From Streptomyces radicis (GTDB lineage: Bacteria > Actinomycetota > Actinomycetes > Streptomycetales > Streptomycetaceae), in assembly GCF_003626575.1 (NCBI RefSeq), contig NZ_RBDY01000007.1:62001-126000 (forward strand): a stretch of 64,000 bases of DNA, written 5' to 3'. A program made the translations under genes and the position numbers. A model generated the notes under the pieces. The model made no database searches, was not told the DNA's origin, and saw only the letters and a program-made list of their open reading frames with translations. Numbering within the stretch: the first letter of the stretch is position 1; each line of letters begins with the position of its first letter. Positions 25,814 to 33,795 of this stretch are shown one piece after another.

Positions 25814-26599
25814 TCAGCTCGTGGGCGGCACCAGCCGGTAGCCGACGCCGCGGACGGTCTGGATGATCTCCGGGTGGTGCGGGTCGTCACCGAGCCGCTC
25901 GCGAAGGCGCCGAATGTGAACGGTGATGGTGTTCGACCGGCGGGCTCCCTCGCCCCACAGCTCGGCCCTGATCCGGTCCCTGGTGATGACCTTCTCGGCG
26001 TTGAGCATGAGCAGGTGAAGCAGCTGGAACTCCCGCAGCGGCAGCCTGGCCGTCGGAACGCCGTGCATCCGCACCTCGTACGTGCTCGGGTCGAGCGTCA
26101 ACGGGCCGCACACCAGCGGCTGGTCCCAGCCGCGGTTGCCCCGGTCGGCCAGGCTGAGCAGCTGCGCGACCTCGCGGGGGCGGTAGGGGCGCGCGACACA
26201 GGCGCTCGCGCCCGCGGCGAGCGCGGGGGCCACCTGGGCGGTGTCCTCGGGGCCCACGCCGAGCACGACGGGGATGGACAGCCTGCGGCGCACCAGGCGC
26301 AGCACGGTGGCGCCGTCGATCACGGGCAGGTCGGCCGACACGAGCAGCACGTCGGGCTTGCGCAGCCCGGCCTCGAGCAGCGCGGCGGCGCCGTCGGCGC
26401 AGTGGACCACGGACACCTGGTACTTGGCGAGCTGGGCCGTGAGCCCCTGTCTGATGCGCTCGTCGGAGTCCGCGAGCAGGACGACGGGGTCGGTCCCGAG
26501 CGGGATGCGGGTCGAGGGGGGCAGCGGCTCGTCCATGCCGTCCTCCGGCGCGCTCGCGGGCGACCTGCGGGGATGCGTCGTGCTCAACCAGGCGCCCAT
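25814..26599 (-). CDS. OmpR-type response regulator with degenerate receiver
   Basis: 261 aa from ATG 26599; an inner ATG at 26536 (MDEPLPP) has an equally good ribosome site GGAGGA. Receiver at about residues 38-150, winged-helix output at about 165-260 (STYEVRMHGV, REFQLLHLLML, VITRDRIRAELWG, NTITVHIRRLRERLGD). The receiver is atypical: the residue at the phospho-acceptor position is Ser 88 (VLLVSADLP), the second acidic residue of the DD pair is Ser 45, the conserved Thr is Val 115 and the conserved Lys is Arg 137. It probably works without phosphorylation. Upstream of pst, likely a phosphate-linked regulator. Confidence 0.88.
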   Translation of the reverse strand: MGAWLSTTHPRRSPASAPEDGMDEPLPPSTRIPLGTDPVVLLADSDERIRQGLTAQLAKYQVSVVHCADGAAALLEAGLRKPDVLLVSADLPVIDGATVLRLVRRRLSIPVVLGVGPEDTAQVAPALAAGASACVARPYRPREVAQLLSLADRGNRGWDQPLVCGPLTLDPSTYEVRMHGVPTARLPLREFQLLHLLMLNAEKVITRDRIRAELWGEGARRSNTITVHIRRLRERLGDDPHHPEIIQTVRGVGYRLVPPTS

Positions 26600-26727
26600 G
26601 GCGCTCTCCCTCGCTGTCGTTGTCGGCAGTGAAGAACGCGGTGCGTGCGGTCTTCGGACCCGGGCCCTCGCGGCGCCGACGCGGGGCGTTCACCATGTAA
26701 CGAGCTGTGGGTAGCGGGTTGTACGGC

Positions 26728-26749
26728 GTTCGGTGAACCCACGATGAAC
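26728..26749 (-). promoter_or_regulatory. PHO-box-like tandem repeat upstream of the pst-linked regulator
   Basis: On the minus strand two adjacent 11-mers, GTTCATCGTGG (26749-26739) and GTTCACCGAAC (26738-26728), match the PhoP direct-repeat unit (GTTCAYY followed by four variable bases). They lie about 130 bp upstream of the regulator start. A single related unit GTTCACCATGT is at 26688-26698 on the plus strand. Confidence 0.5.
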
Positions 26750-26915
26750 AACGGCGTTCCCTCAGGTTCTCGGCCGCCACACCGCTTCATCTGCGCAGGT
26801 GCCGGGGGCCGCCGCGGGGCGCGGCGGGGCGCCGCGTCCGGCGCCGTGGACCGATCCTCGAAGTCCGCCGGGACAGGGCCTAGCATTCTCTGCATCGTCG
26901 GGGAGCACAGGGGCA

Positions 26916-27857
26916 GTGGTGGGAATCGAAAGCGAACAGCTCGTCTACGACTATCTGAGCCGCGTCGGCGACCTGGCCCACGGCACCAGCATGTCGGCCG
27001 CGCAGCGCGCCTCGCTGGTCAACCGGGTGCGGGACGAGATCGGGCGCGAACGGGCCGCCGCGGGGGGCGCGGAGAGCCGGTCGGCGGTCAAGCGGATCCT
27101 GGGCCGGATGGGCCCGCCCGAGGACATCGTCGCGGCGGCGGCGCACGCGGCACCCGCGCCCGCTCCCTCGCCCCCCGCCACGCCCCCTTCCGCGCCTTCC
27201 GCTCCCGCGCGCGCCCCTGAGGATGCGCCCGTGCCGCCGCCGCGGGAGGCCGAAGGGCCCGTTCGGCTCGACAAGCGGCCGGGGCACTGGCCCGACGGGC
27301 AGATCGGCCGGTTCTTCGGCGGGATCGAGATCCCCGAGCTGCTGCGCCCGCCCCTCGACGGCGACCCCGAGGAGGCCGACGAGCGGGCCGACGAGGACCC
27401 CGAGGCGGCTCCCGACACGGCGGCTCCCCAAGAGCAGCCCGAGGCGCCGCCCGCCGCGCAACGCCCCTCGCGCCGACGGAGGTTGGCCCACTCCGCGCTG
27501 GCGGGCAAGCGGGTCGGCGGCCCCGTCGAGCTGCTCGGCGTCGCGGTGCTCGTGGCCGGGACGGCCATCGGCTCGGTGGTCGCGCTGGGCGCGGGCTGGC
27601 TCATCGCGTACTGGTCGCCGCGGCTGAGCCGCAGGGAGGCGCAGTGGGCGACGTTCGGCATGCCCGCGCTGGTCGCGGGCGGCTACGCGACCTGGCTGCT
27701 CGGCCGCGCGGGCGGGTACTGGGGCGCGGCGCTGGCCGAGGGCGACGCGGAGGCGGCGTTCGCCGACCACTGGCCCCTGCTGCTGCGCGGCGCGGCCCTG
27801 GCGACGGCGGCGTTCCTCCTCTACCGCGCCCGTCGCAGGGTCCCTGCCGGAGGCTGA
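26916..27857 (+). CDS. Membrane protein with long disordered cytoplasmic region
   Basis: 313 aa. GTG at 26916 and 26919 are both possible starts. The N-terminal ~70 residues are helical (ESEQLVYDYLSRVGDLAHG, then ASLVNRVRDEIGRERAA), followed by ~110 residues of Pro/Ala/Glu-rich disorder, then three to four membrane segments (VELLGVAVLVAGTAIGSVVAL, FGMPALVAGGYATWLLG and a C-terminal one). No catalytic motif. No recognised family. Confidence 0.7.
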   Translation: MVGIESEQLVYDYLSRVGDLAHGTSMSAAQRASLVNRVRDEIGRERAAAGGAESRSAVKRILGRMGPPEDIVAAAAHAAPAPAPSPPATPPSAPSAPARAPEDAPVPPPREAEGPVRLDKRPGHWPDGQIGRFFGGIEIPELLRPPLDGDPEEADERADEDPEAAPDTAAPQEQPEAPPAAQRPSRRRRLAHSALAGKRVGGPVELLGVAVLVAGTAIGSVVALGAGWLIAYWSPRLSRREAQWATFGMPALVAGGYATWLLGRAGGYWGAALAEGDAEAAFADHWPLLLRGAALATAAFLLYRARRRVPAGG

Positions 27858-27924
27858 CCCGCGGCACGCCGGGGCGCCGGGTGTGCCGACACGTCACGCG
27901 CCGAACGGCAGCGGACGCCCCAGC

Positions 27925-27944
27925 CCGGGGGCAAGGCCCCCCGG
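27925..27944. terminator. Bidirectional hairpin between convergent genes
   Basis: CCGGGGG (27925-27931) and CCCCCGG (27938-27944) form a 7-bp G/C stem in the gap between the membrane-protein gene and the XRE gene, which converge here. Confidence 0.45.
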
Positions 27945-28010
27945 CCCCCCAACCACCGCCGCCCCGCACCCGATCGTTCGCCGCCAAGGGCCCGACCCGG
28001 CCAGGTCACC

Positions 28011-28865
28011 TCACAATTCCCTGGCGATGTGGTGGATCAGCTGGCGGGACTCGTCCGGGTCGAGGGACACCTTGCGCGCGCGGGTGAAGAAGGCGCGATA
28101 GGCGACGAGTTCGGCCTCGGCGTCCAGGAACGCGCCGCCGATCGGGGTGTCGATCTGGAGCGTGTCGAGCTGCGGGACCACGCCGTTGGCGTAGAGCACC
28201 GGCTGGATCGCCTCGAAGAAGTCCTCGTTGGTGAACGGGATGACATGCACCGTGATCCCCGGCCGCTCCGACGCCTCCATCAGGTACTCGAGCTGCCGCC
28301 GCACCACCTGCCGCCCGCCGAACCGCATGCGCAGCGCCGCCTCGTGGATGAACGCCTCGAACGGCGGCGGCTCTTCGCGCTCCAGCACCACCTTGCGCCG
28401 CATCCGGAACTCCGTGCGGGTCTCGATCTCCTCGCCCGGCAGCTCCCCCACCCCGGCGCGGAACAACGCCCGTGTGTAGTCCGGGATCTGGAGCAGCCCG
28501 GGGACGGCGACCATGTGCACGATGCGCATCCCCACCGAGTGGTGCTCCAGCTCGGCCACATTCAGAGGGTCGGGAGCAACCATGCCACGGTACGCGTCCC
28601 ACCAGAATTGGCCCCGCCGCTCACGGGCGATGGCGCACAGCGCCTCGAGCAGCGCCTGATCGGTGCAGCAGTAGAACGTGGCCAGCTTCTTGATCCGCTC
28701 CTCGCTGACGCCGATCCTGCCGGACTCTATGTGGCTGATCTTGCCCTGGTCGGTCCCGAGCATGCCCGCGGCCTCACGGGCCGTTCGACCGGCCCGCTCG
28801 CGCAGCTTCCTCAACTCCGCGCCGAGGCGCGCCTGTCGAGCGGTGGGATTCTCCCTCGGCGGCAT
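28011..28865 (-). CDS. XRE-family regulator with DUF5753 (Scr1/WhiJ type)
   Basis: 284 aa from ATG 28865. HTH: LGAELRKLRERAGRTAREAAG, then MLGTDQGKISHIESGRIGVS. DUF5753 part: MVAVPGLLQIPDYTRALF, EFRMRRKVVLEREEPPPFEAFIHEAALR and the Phe-rich segment IPFTNEDFFEAIQPVLYANG. No DUF397 gene is seen next to it, unlike the regulator at 5938-6786, so it is a stand-alone copy in this window. Regulatory target unknown. Confidence 0.9.
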   Translation of the reverse strand: MPPRENPTARQARLGAELRKLRERAGRTAREAAGMLGTDQGKISHIESGRIGVSEERIKKLATFYCCTDQALLEALCAIARERRGQFWWDAYRGMVAPDPLNVAELEHHSVGMRIVHMVAVPGLLQIPDYTRALFRAGVGELPGEEIETRTEFRMRRKVVLEREEPPPFEAFIHEAALRMRFGGRQVVRRQLEYLMEASERPGITVHVIPFTNEDFFEAIQPVLYANGVVPQLDTLQIDTPIGGAFLDAEAELVAYRAFFTRARKVSLDPDESRQLIHHIAREL

Positions 28866-29047
28866 CGTGTCCTGGCCCTTCCGTCGTCTGCCCACCGAAG
28901 TCTGCCGCCCCCTCACCCCCTGAGTCCACTCGCCTACGCAACTCGCCCCTCCTCACCGTTGCCACGGGGCAACCTTCCAACGCGCCCGCCGATGATCGCG
29001 GGACGGGCCCCGTGCGCCCCACCCCTCGGGCCGCTACCGTTGGCCGG

Positions 29048-31435
29048 ATGACCGGCACCAGCCCTCGTACCCTCGCCGACGAGCTGCGATCTCGCTCCGA
29101 CGCCGAGCTGGCCGGGCTGCTGCGCGCCAGGGCCGACCTGCTGTCGCCGCTGCCCGGCGATCTCTCCCAGCTCGCCACCCGCGCCGGGACCCGCGCCTCC
29201 GTGCTCCGCGCGATCGAGCGGCTCGACGCGTTCACGCTCCAGGCCGCCGAGGCGCTGGTCGTCGCGCCGCAGCCCTGCTCGTTCCCCGCCCTGGCCGCGC
29301 TGCTGCCGGGCGGCGAGGACCGCCTGCCCGACGCGCTCGCGACCCTGCGCGCCCGCGCGCTCCTGTGGGGCAGGCCCGACGCGATGCGCCTGGTGCGCAC
29401 GGCGCAGGAGCTGCTCGCGCCCACGGCCGCGCGCCCCAGCTCCACGGGCCTCGGCCCCTCACTCGCCGAGACGGCCGCGGGCATCTCGCCCAGCCGCATG
29501 CAGGACCTGCTCACCCACGCCGGGCTGCCGCCCACCCACGACCCGGTGAGCGCGCTCGCGGCGCTGACCACGCTGTTCGCCGACCAGGAACGGCTGGCCA
29601 CGCTGCTCGACGAGGCGCCGCAGGGCGCCCTCGGCGCGCTCGACCGGCTCACCTGGGGGCCGCCCTACGGCGAGGTCTCCGCCCACCCCGCGCCCCATCT
29701 GCGCTGGCTGCTCGACCGCGGCCTGCTCATGCCGACGGGCCCTGGCACCGTCGTGCTGCCGCGCGAGGTCGCCCTCCATCTGCGGGGCGGACGGGCGCAT
29801 CGGGAGTTGCGCGCCCACCCGCCCGCGCCCCTCCTGCGCTTCGAGCACTCCCCCGACGCCGCGGACGCCGCCGCGGCGGGCGCCGTCCATGCCGCGCTGA
29901 CGGTGGTCGAGGAGCTGCTGACCGCGTGGGAGACCGAGACGCCCGCCGTGCTGCGCGCGGGCGGCCTGGGCGTGCGCGAGCTGAAACGTGCCGCCGTCAC
30001 CCTCGACGTCGCCGAGCCCGAGGCCGCGTTCTGGCTCGAACTCTCCTACGCCGCAGGCCTCCTGGCGGGCGACGGCGCCGCGGACGAGCGGTACGCGCCC
30101 ACCCCCGCGTACGACGACTGGCTCGCCATGGCGCCCGAGCGCCGCTGGCTGCGCCTCGTCGCCGCGTGGCTCACCACGACCCGCGTCCCCGGGCTCGTCG
30201 GCGCCCGTGACGGCAAGGGCCGCCTGCTGGCCGCGCTCGGCCCAGGCCTCGACCGCGGCCCCACCGCCGAGCTGCGCCGGGCAACGTTGCGCCTCCTCTC
30301 CGCGCTCCCGCCGGGCGCCGCGCCCGAGCCCACGTGGGTGCTCGAGCGGATGCGCTGGGAGCTGCCGCGCCGCGTTCCCGACGAGACGCGCGCGACGCTG
30401 TGCCGGGCGGCGCTCGCCGAGGCCGAGCGCCTCGGCGTCACCGGGCGCGGCGCGCTCACGTCGTTCGCCAGGCCGCTGCTCGCCGAGCCGCCCGGGGCCG
30501 CTGACCCCGAGCGGGCCGCGGCGCTGCTCGCGCCGTTCCTGCCCGAGCCGCTCGACCACTTCCTGCTCCAGGCCGACCTGACCGCCGTCGCGCCAGGGCC
30601 GCTCCGCCGCGACCTGCGGCAGGCCATGGCCGTGGCCGCCGACATCGAGTCGCGCGGGGGCGCGACCGTCTACCGGTTCACGCCCGACTCGGTGCGCCGC
30701 GCGCTCGACGCGGGCTGGTCGGCGGCCGAGCTGCACGCGTTCCTCGCCGCCCGCTCGCGCACGCCCGTTCCACAGCCGCTCTCCTACCTCGTGGACGACG
30801 TCGCGCGGCGGTACGGCAGGCTGCGGGTCGGGGCGGCGGCCAGCTATCTGCTGTGCGACGACGAGTCGTTGCTCACCCAGGTTGTCGCCGACCGGCGCGC
30901 CGAGGGGCTGCGGCTGCGCCGGATCGCGCCCACGGTGGTGATCTCGGGCGCCCCGCCCGGCACCCTGCTCGAGCGGCTGCGGGAGTACGGCTACGCGCCC
31001 GCGGCCGAGTCGGCGGACGGCGCGGTCGTGACGCTGCCGAGCGAGCCGCACCGCACGCCGGCGCGCACGCTGCCCGAGCCCGCCCCCGACTCACCACCGG
31101 CCGCCGACGATTCGCTCCTGAGCGCCGCCGTGCGCGCCATCCGCGCCGGGGACCACGCCGCGGGCGCCGCGCCGCGCACCCCCGCGGGGCGCGTTCCCGA
31201 CCCGGCCGGGCCACCGCCGCGCACGTCGTCGGCCGACACGCTGGCCGCCCTGCGGGTGGCGGCGGCCGACGGGGCGCTCGTGCGGATCGGCTACGTCGGC
31301 GCGGACGGGATGGCCACGCAGCGGATCCTGTCCCCGGTGCGGGTCGAGGGCGGCTTCGTCACCGCCTTCGACCACACCGCCGACGAGGTGCGCACCTACC
31401 CCCTGCACCGCATCACGGGCACCGCGGGCCTGTGA
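29048..31435 (+). CDS. Helicase-associated protein with WYL-like C-terminal domain
   Basis: 795 aa. The N-terminal two thirds are all-alpha with repeated winged-helix-like units (GDLSQLATRAGTRASVLRAIERL; GLGVRELKRAAVTLDVAEPEA) and a segment resembling the XPB N-terminal damage-recognition domain (FLLQADLTAVAPGPL is the usual phrase of this family). The C-terminal ~65 residues (ALVRIGYVGADGMATQRILSPVRVEGGFVTAFDHTADEVRTY) have a WYL-like ligand-sensing look. No Walker motifs, so it is not itself a helicase. It likely works with the XPB helicase encoded 2.4 kb downstream. Confidence 0.85.
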   Translation: MTGTSPRTLADELRSRSDAELAGLLRARADLLSPLPGDLSQLATRAGTRASVLRAIERLDAFTLQAAEALVVAPQPCSFPALAALLPGGEDRLPDALATLRARALLWGRPDAMRLVRTAQELLAPTAARPSSTGLGPSLAETAAGISPSRMQDLLTHAGLPPTHDPVSALAALTTLFADQERLATLLDEAPQGALGALDRLTWGPPYGEVSAHPAPHLRWLLDRGLLMPTGPGTVVLPREVALHLRGGRAHRELRAHPPAPLLRFEHSPDAADAAAAGAVHAALTVVEELLTAWETETPAVLRAGGLGVRELKRAAVTLDVAEPEAAFWLELSYAAGLLAGDGAADERYAPTPAYDDWLAMAPERRWLRLVAAWLTTTRVPGLVGARDGKGRLLAALGPGLDRGPTAELRRATLRLLSALPPGAAPEPTWVLERMRWELPRRVPDETRATLCRAALAEAERLGVTGRGALTSFARPLLAEPPGAADPERAAALLAPFLPEPLDHFLLQADLTAVAPGPLRRDLRQAMAVAADIESRGGATVYRFTPDSVRRALDAGWSAAELHAFLAARSRTPVPQPLSYLVDDVARRYGRLRVGAAASYLLCDDESLLTQVVADRRAEGLRLRRIAPTVVISGAPPGTLLERLREYGYAPAAESADGAVVTLPSEPHRTPARTLPEPAPDSPPAADDSLLSAAVRAIRAGDHAAGAAPRTPAGRVPDPAGPPPRTSSADTLAALRVAAADGALVRIGYVGADGMATQRILSPVRVEGGFVTAFDHTADEVRTYPLHRITGTAGL

Positions 31436-31457
31436 GGTCCCGCGGCCCCGTGAGCCG

Positions 31458-33245
31458 TCACATCCGCTCGGGCGCCGCGATCCCCAGCAGGTGCAGGCCC
31501 TGGGCCAGGGTCGCCCTGGTCAGCTCGCAGAACGCCAGGCGGTTCGCCCTGACCTCGTCCGGCACATCGCTCCGCAGCACGGGACACGACTCGTAGAACG
31601 CCGTGAACGCCCGTGCCAGCGCGTACAGATACCCCGCGAGCTGGTGCGGCTCGAGCGTCTCGGCCACCGCGTCCAGGGTCGCGCCGAACTCGTCGAGCAC
31701 CAGCGCGAGGGCGCGCTCCGCGGGCTCGAGCGCGAGCCCGGGCGCGAACCCCCCGCGCCCCGCGCCCGTCTCCCCCGCCTTGCGCAGGATCGAGGCGATC
31801 CGGGTGTGCGTGTACTGGAGGTAGACGCCGGTCTGGCCGTTGAAGCTGACCATGCGCTCGACGTCGAACGAGTAGTCCTTCGTCCGCGACGTCGAGAGCT
31901 CCGCGTACTTCACCGCGCCCACGCTCGCCAGGTGCGCGACGTCGTCGAGCTCGTCGGGCGACAGGTCCGGGTCCTTCTCGGCGACCACCTCGCGCGCCCG
32001 GCGCAGCGCGTCATCGAGCAGGTCGGCGAGGCGGACGGTGCCGCCCGCCCTGGTCTTGAACGGGCGCCCGTCGGGGCCGTTGATCGTCCCGTTCGCGGCG
32101 TGCACCGCCACCAGGTCCTCGGTCAGCCAGCCCGCCCTGCGCGCCGTGCGGAACACCATCTCGAAGTGCTGCGACTGCCGGGCGTCCACGATGTAGATCA
32201 TCCGCGTGCCACGCAGGTCCTTGATGCTGTGCCTGATGGTGGCCAGGTCGGTCGCCGCGTAGCCGAAGCCGCCGTCGCTCTTCCGCACGAGCATCGGCAC
32301 CGGCTTGTCCTCGGGGCCGCGGATGTCGTCGAAGAAGACGACCTGGGCGCCGTTGCTGTCCTCCAGGATCCCCTTGTCGCGCAGCTCGTCGACGACGTCG
32401 TGCAGCCAGGGGTTGTAGAACGACTCGCCCTTGGTGTCCTCCTGCGTCAGCAGCACGCCGAGCCGCCGGTAGACCTGCTGGAACGCCTCCTCCGACTCGG
32501 CGACGATCTCCCGCCAGGCCGAGACGGTCTCCTCGTCGCCCGACTGGAGCGCGACCACCCTCCGCTGCGCCCGCTCCTTGAACGCGGGGTCGGCGTCGAA
32601 CTCCGCGCGCGCGGTCCTGTAGAGCGCGTCGAGGGCCGAGACCGCACCGGCCCTGCCCTCGTCGCCCGCGTCGCCCGCCGCCAGGTCCTTGCTGCGCCAG
32701 GCCGCCTCGGGGTGCTCGAAGAGGTACTGGATGAGCATGCCGAACTGCGTGCCCCAGTCCCCGATGTGGTTCTGCCGGATCACCGTGGCGCCGAGGAAGC
32801 CGAGGACGCGGGTCAGCGCGTCGCCGATGAGCGTGGACCGCAGGTGGCCGACGTGCATCTCCTTGGCGACGTTGGGCGCGGAGTAGTCGACGACGTCCGT
32901 CTCGCCCTTCCTGCTCGGCTCGACCCCGAGCCTGGGGTCGGCAAGCCGCTCGGCGAGGCGGCCGAGGAGCCTGGAGTCGGCGAGCGAGATGTTGAGGAAG
33001 CCGGGGCCCGAGACCTCGACGTCCGTCAGCCAGTCCAGGTCGGCCAGGCCCGCCCGCAGCTCGGCGGCCAGCTCGCGCGGGGGGCGGCCGAGGCGCTTGC
33101 CCAGGGAGAGGGCGACGTTGGACTGGAAGTCCGCGTGGTCGGAACGTCGCACCAGCGGGTCCGCGGGGACGAGCCCCGCCCCGGCCATCGCCGCCGAGAC
33201 AGCCGCTTCCACATCGCCGGCCAGGGACCGTACCCGTTCCGCCAT
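31458..33245 (-). CDS. argS: Arginyl-tRNA synthetase
   Basis: 595 aa, class I. N-terminal tRNA-binding domain, then signature HVGHLRSTLIGD (HIGH box), a KMSK-loop region around RMVSFNGQTGVYLQYTHTRI, and DALRP-type anticodon-binding C-terminus ending LHLLGIAAPERM. ATG 33245 preferred; an ATG at 33257 directly abuts GAGGAGG and is less likely. Attaches arginine to tRNA-Arg; essential. Confidence 0.97.
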   Translation of the reverse strand: MAERVRSLAGDVEAAVSAAMAGAGLVPADPLVRRSDHADFQSNVALSLGKRLGRPPRELAAELRAGLADLDWLTDVEVSGPGFLNISLADSRLLGRLAERLADPRLGVEPSRKGETDVVDYSAPNVAKEMHVGHLRSTLIGDALTRVLGFLGATVIRQNHIGDWGTQFGMLIQYLFEHPEAAWRSKDLAAGDAGDEGRAGAVSALDALYRTARAEFDADPAFKERAQRRVVALQSGDEETVSAWREIVAESEEAFQQVYRRLGVLLTQEDTKGESFYNPWLHDVVDELRDKGILEDSNGAQVVFFDDIRGPEDKPVPMLVRKSDGGFGYAATDLATIRHSIKDLRGTRMIYIVDARQSQHFEMVFRTARRAGWLTEDLVAVHAANGTINGPDGRPFKTRAGGTVRLADLLDDALRRAREVVAEKDPDLSPDELDDVAHLASVGAVKYAELSTSRTKDYSFDVERMVSFNGQTGVYLQYTHTRIASILRKAGETGAGRGGFAPGLALEPAERALALVLDEFGATLDAVAETLEPHQLAGYLYALARAFTAFYESCPVLRSDVPDEVRANRLAFCELTRATLAQGLHLLGIAAPERM

Positions 33246-33492
33246 GGTCGCTCGCATCCTCCTCGTGAGCCGCGGCGGGCGTCGCGCCCACCGGCACCCA
33301 CCAGCATGACAGGTGCGGAGGACCGCACGTTCCCCCATTTCCCCGCACGCGCACGTGGGCGACGGCACGGTGATCCCGGACTGTCGGCGCCCGCCCCGCG
33401 GGTCAACCGCGCGCCCCTTGGGCCCACCCTTTCCGGTGACCGTATGGTCGTATGCGGAATCGCGCCTCGTGCTCGCGTCCATACTCAGCGCC

Positions 33493-33719
33493 ATGGGAGC
33501 AGTGATGACCGTCGAACGGCCTGCGCGGGCGACTCCGTCCCCTACTACTGGCGCGTGGAGCGCGAGCGCGACGACGGTATCGCCGTGCACGAATACTGGC
33601 CGCACCACGAGACCCGCAGCTACATCCCCGCGCCCCAGCACCCCGTGCACCGGGGCACGTTGATCACCGAGGTGCCCTTCCCCGTCGAGATCGACCTGAG
33701 CGCCCTGACCGATTTCTGA
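33493..33719 (+). pseudogene. Uma2-family (PD-(D/E)XK-like) remnant
   Basis: The plus-strand frame ending at 33719 encodes DSVPYYWRVERERDDGIAVH, then TEVPFPVEIDLSAL, which is the typical C-terminus of Uma2-family proteins common in Streptomyces. No start codon for this frame exists in the preceding ~50 bp. A separate frame begins ATG 33493 with a typical Uma2-like start MGAVMTVERPA, out of frame by one base. The whole catalytic middle is missing. It looks like a large internal deletion that fused the two ends. The N-terminal assignment is weaker than the C-terminal one. Confidence 0.5.
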
Positions 33720-33795
33720 GCGCATCCGGCAGACTGGAGTCTTGGCCGGAATCGCCCGGCCAGACCCATGCGGAGCGGCGGAGGCGAGACCTGGC

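Noticed and set aside
31491..33500. A long plus-strand frame opposite argS
   Set aside because: Antisense to argS, no domain; only its last ~65 codons (Uma2-like end) look real.
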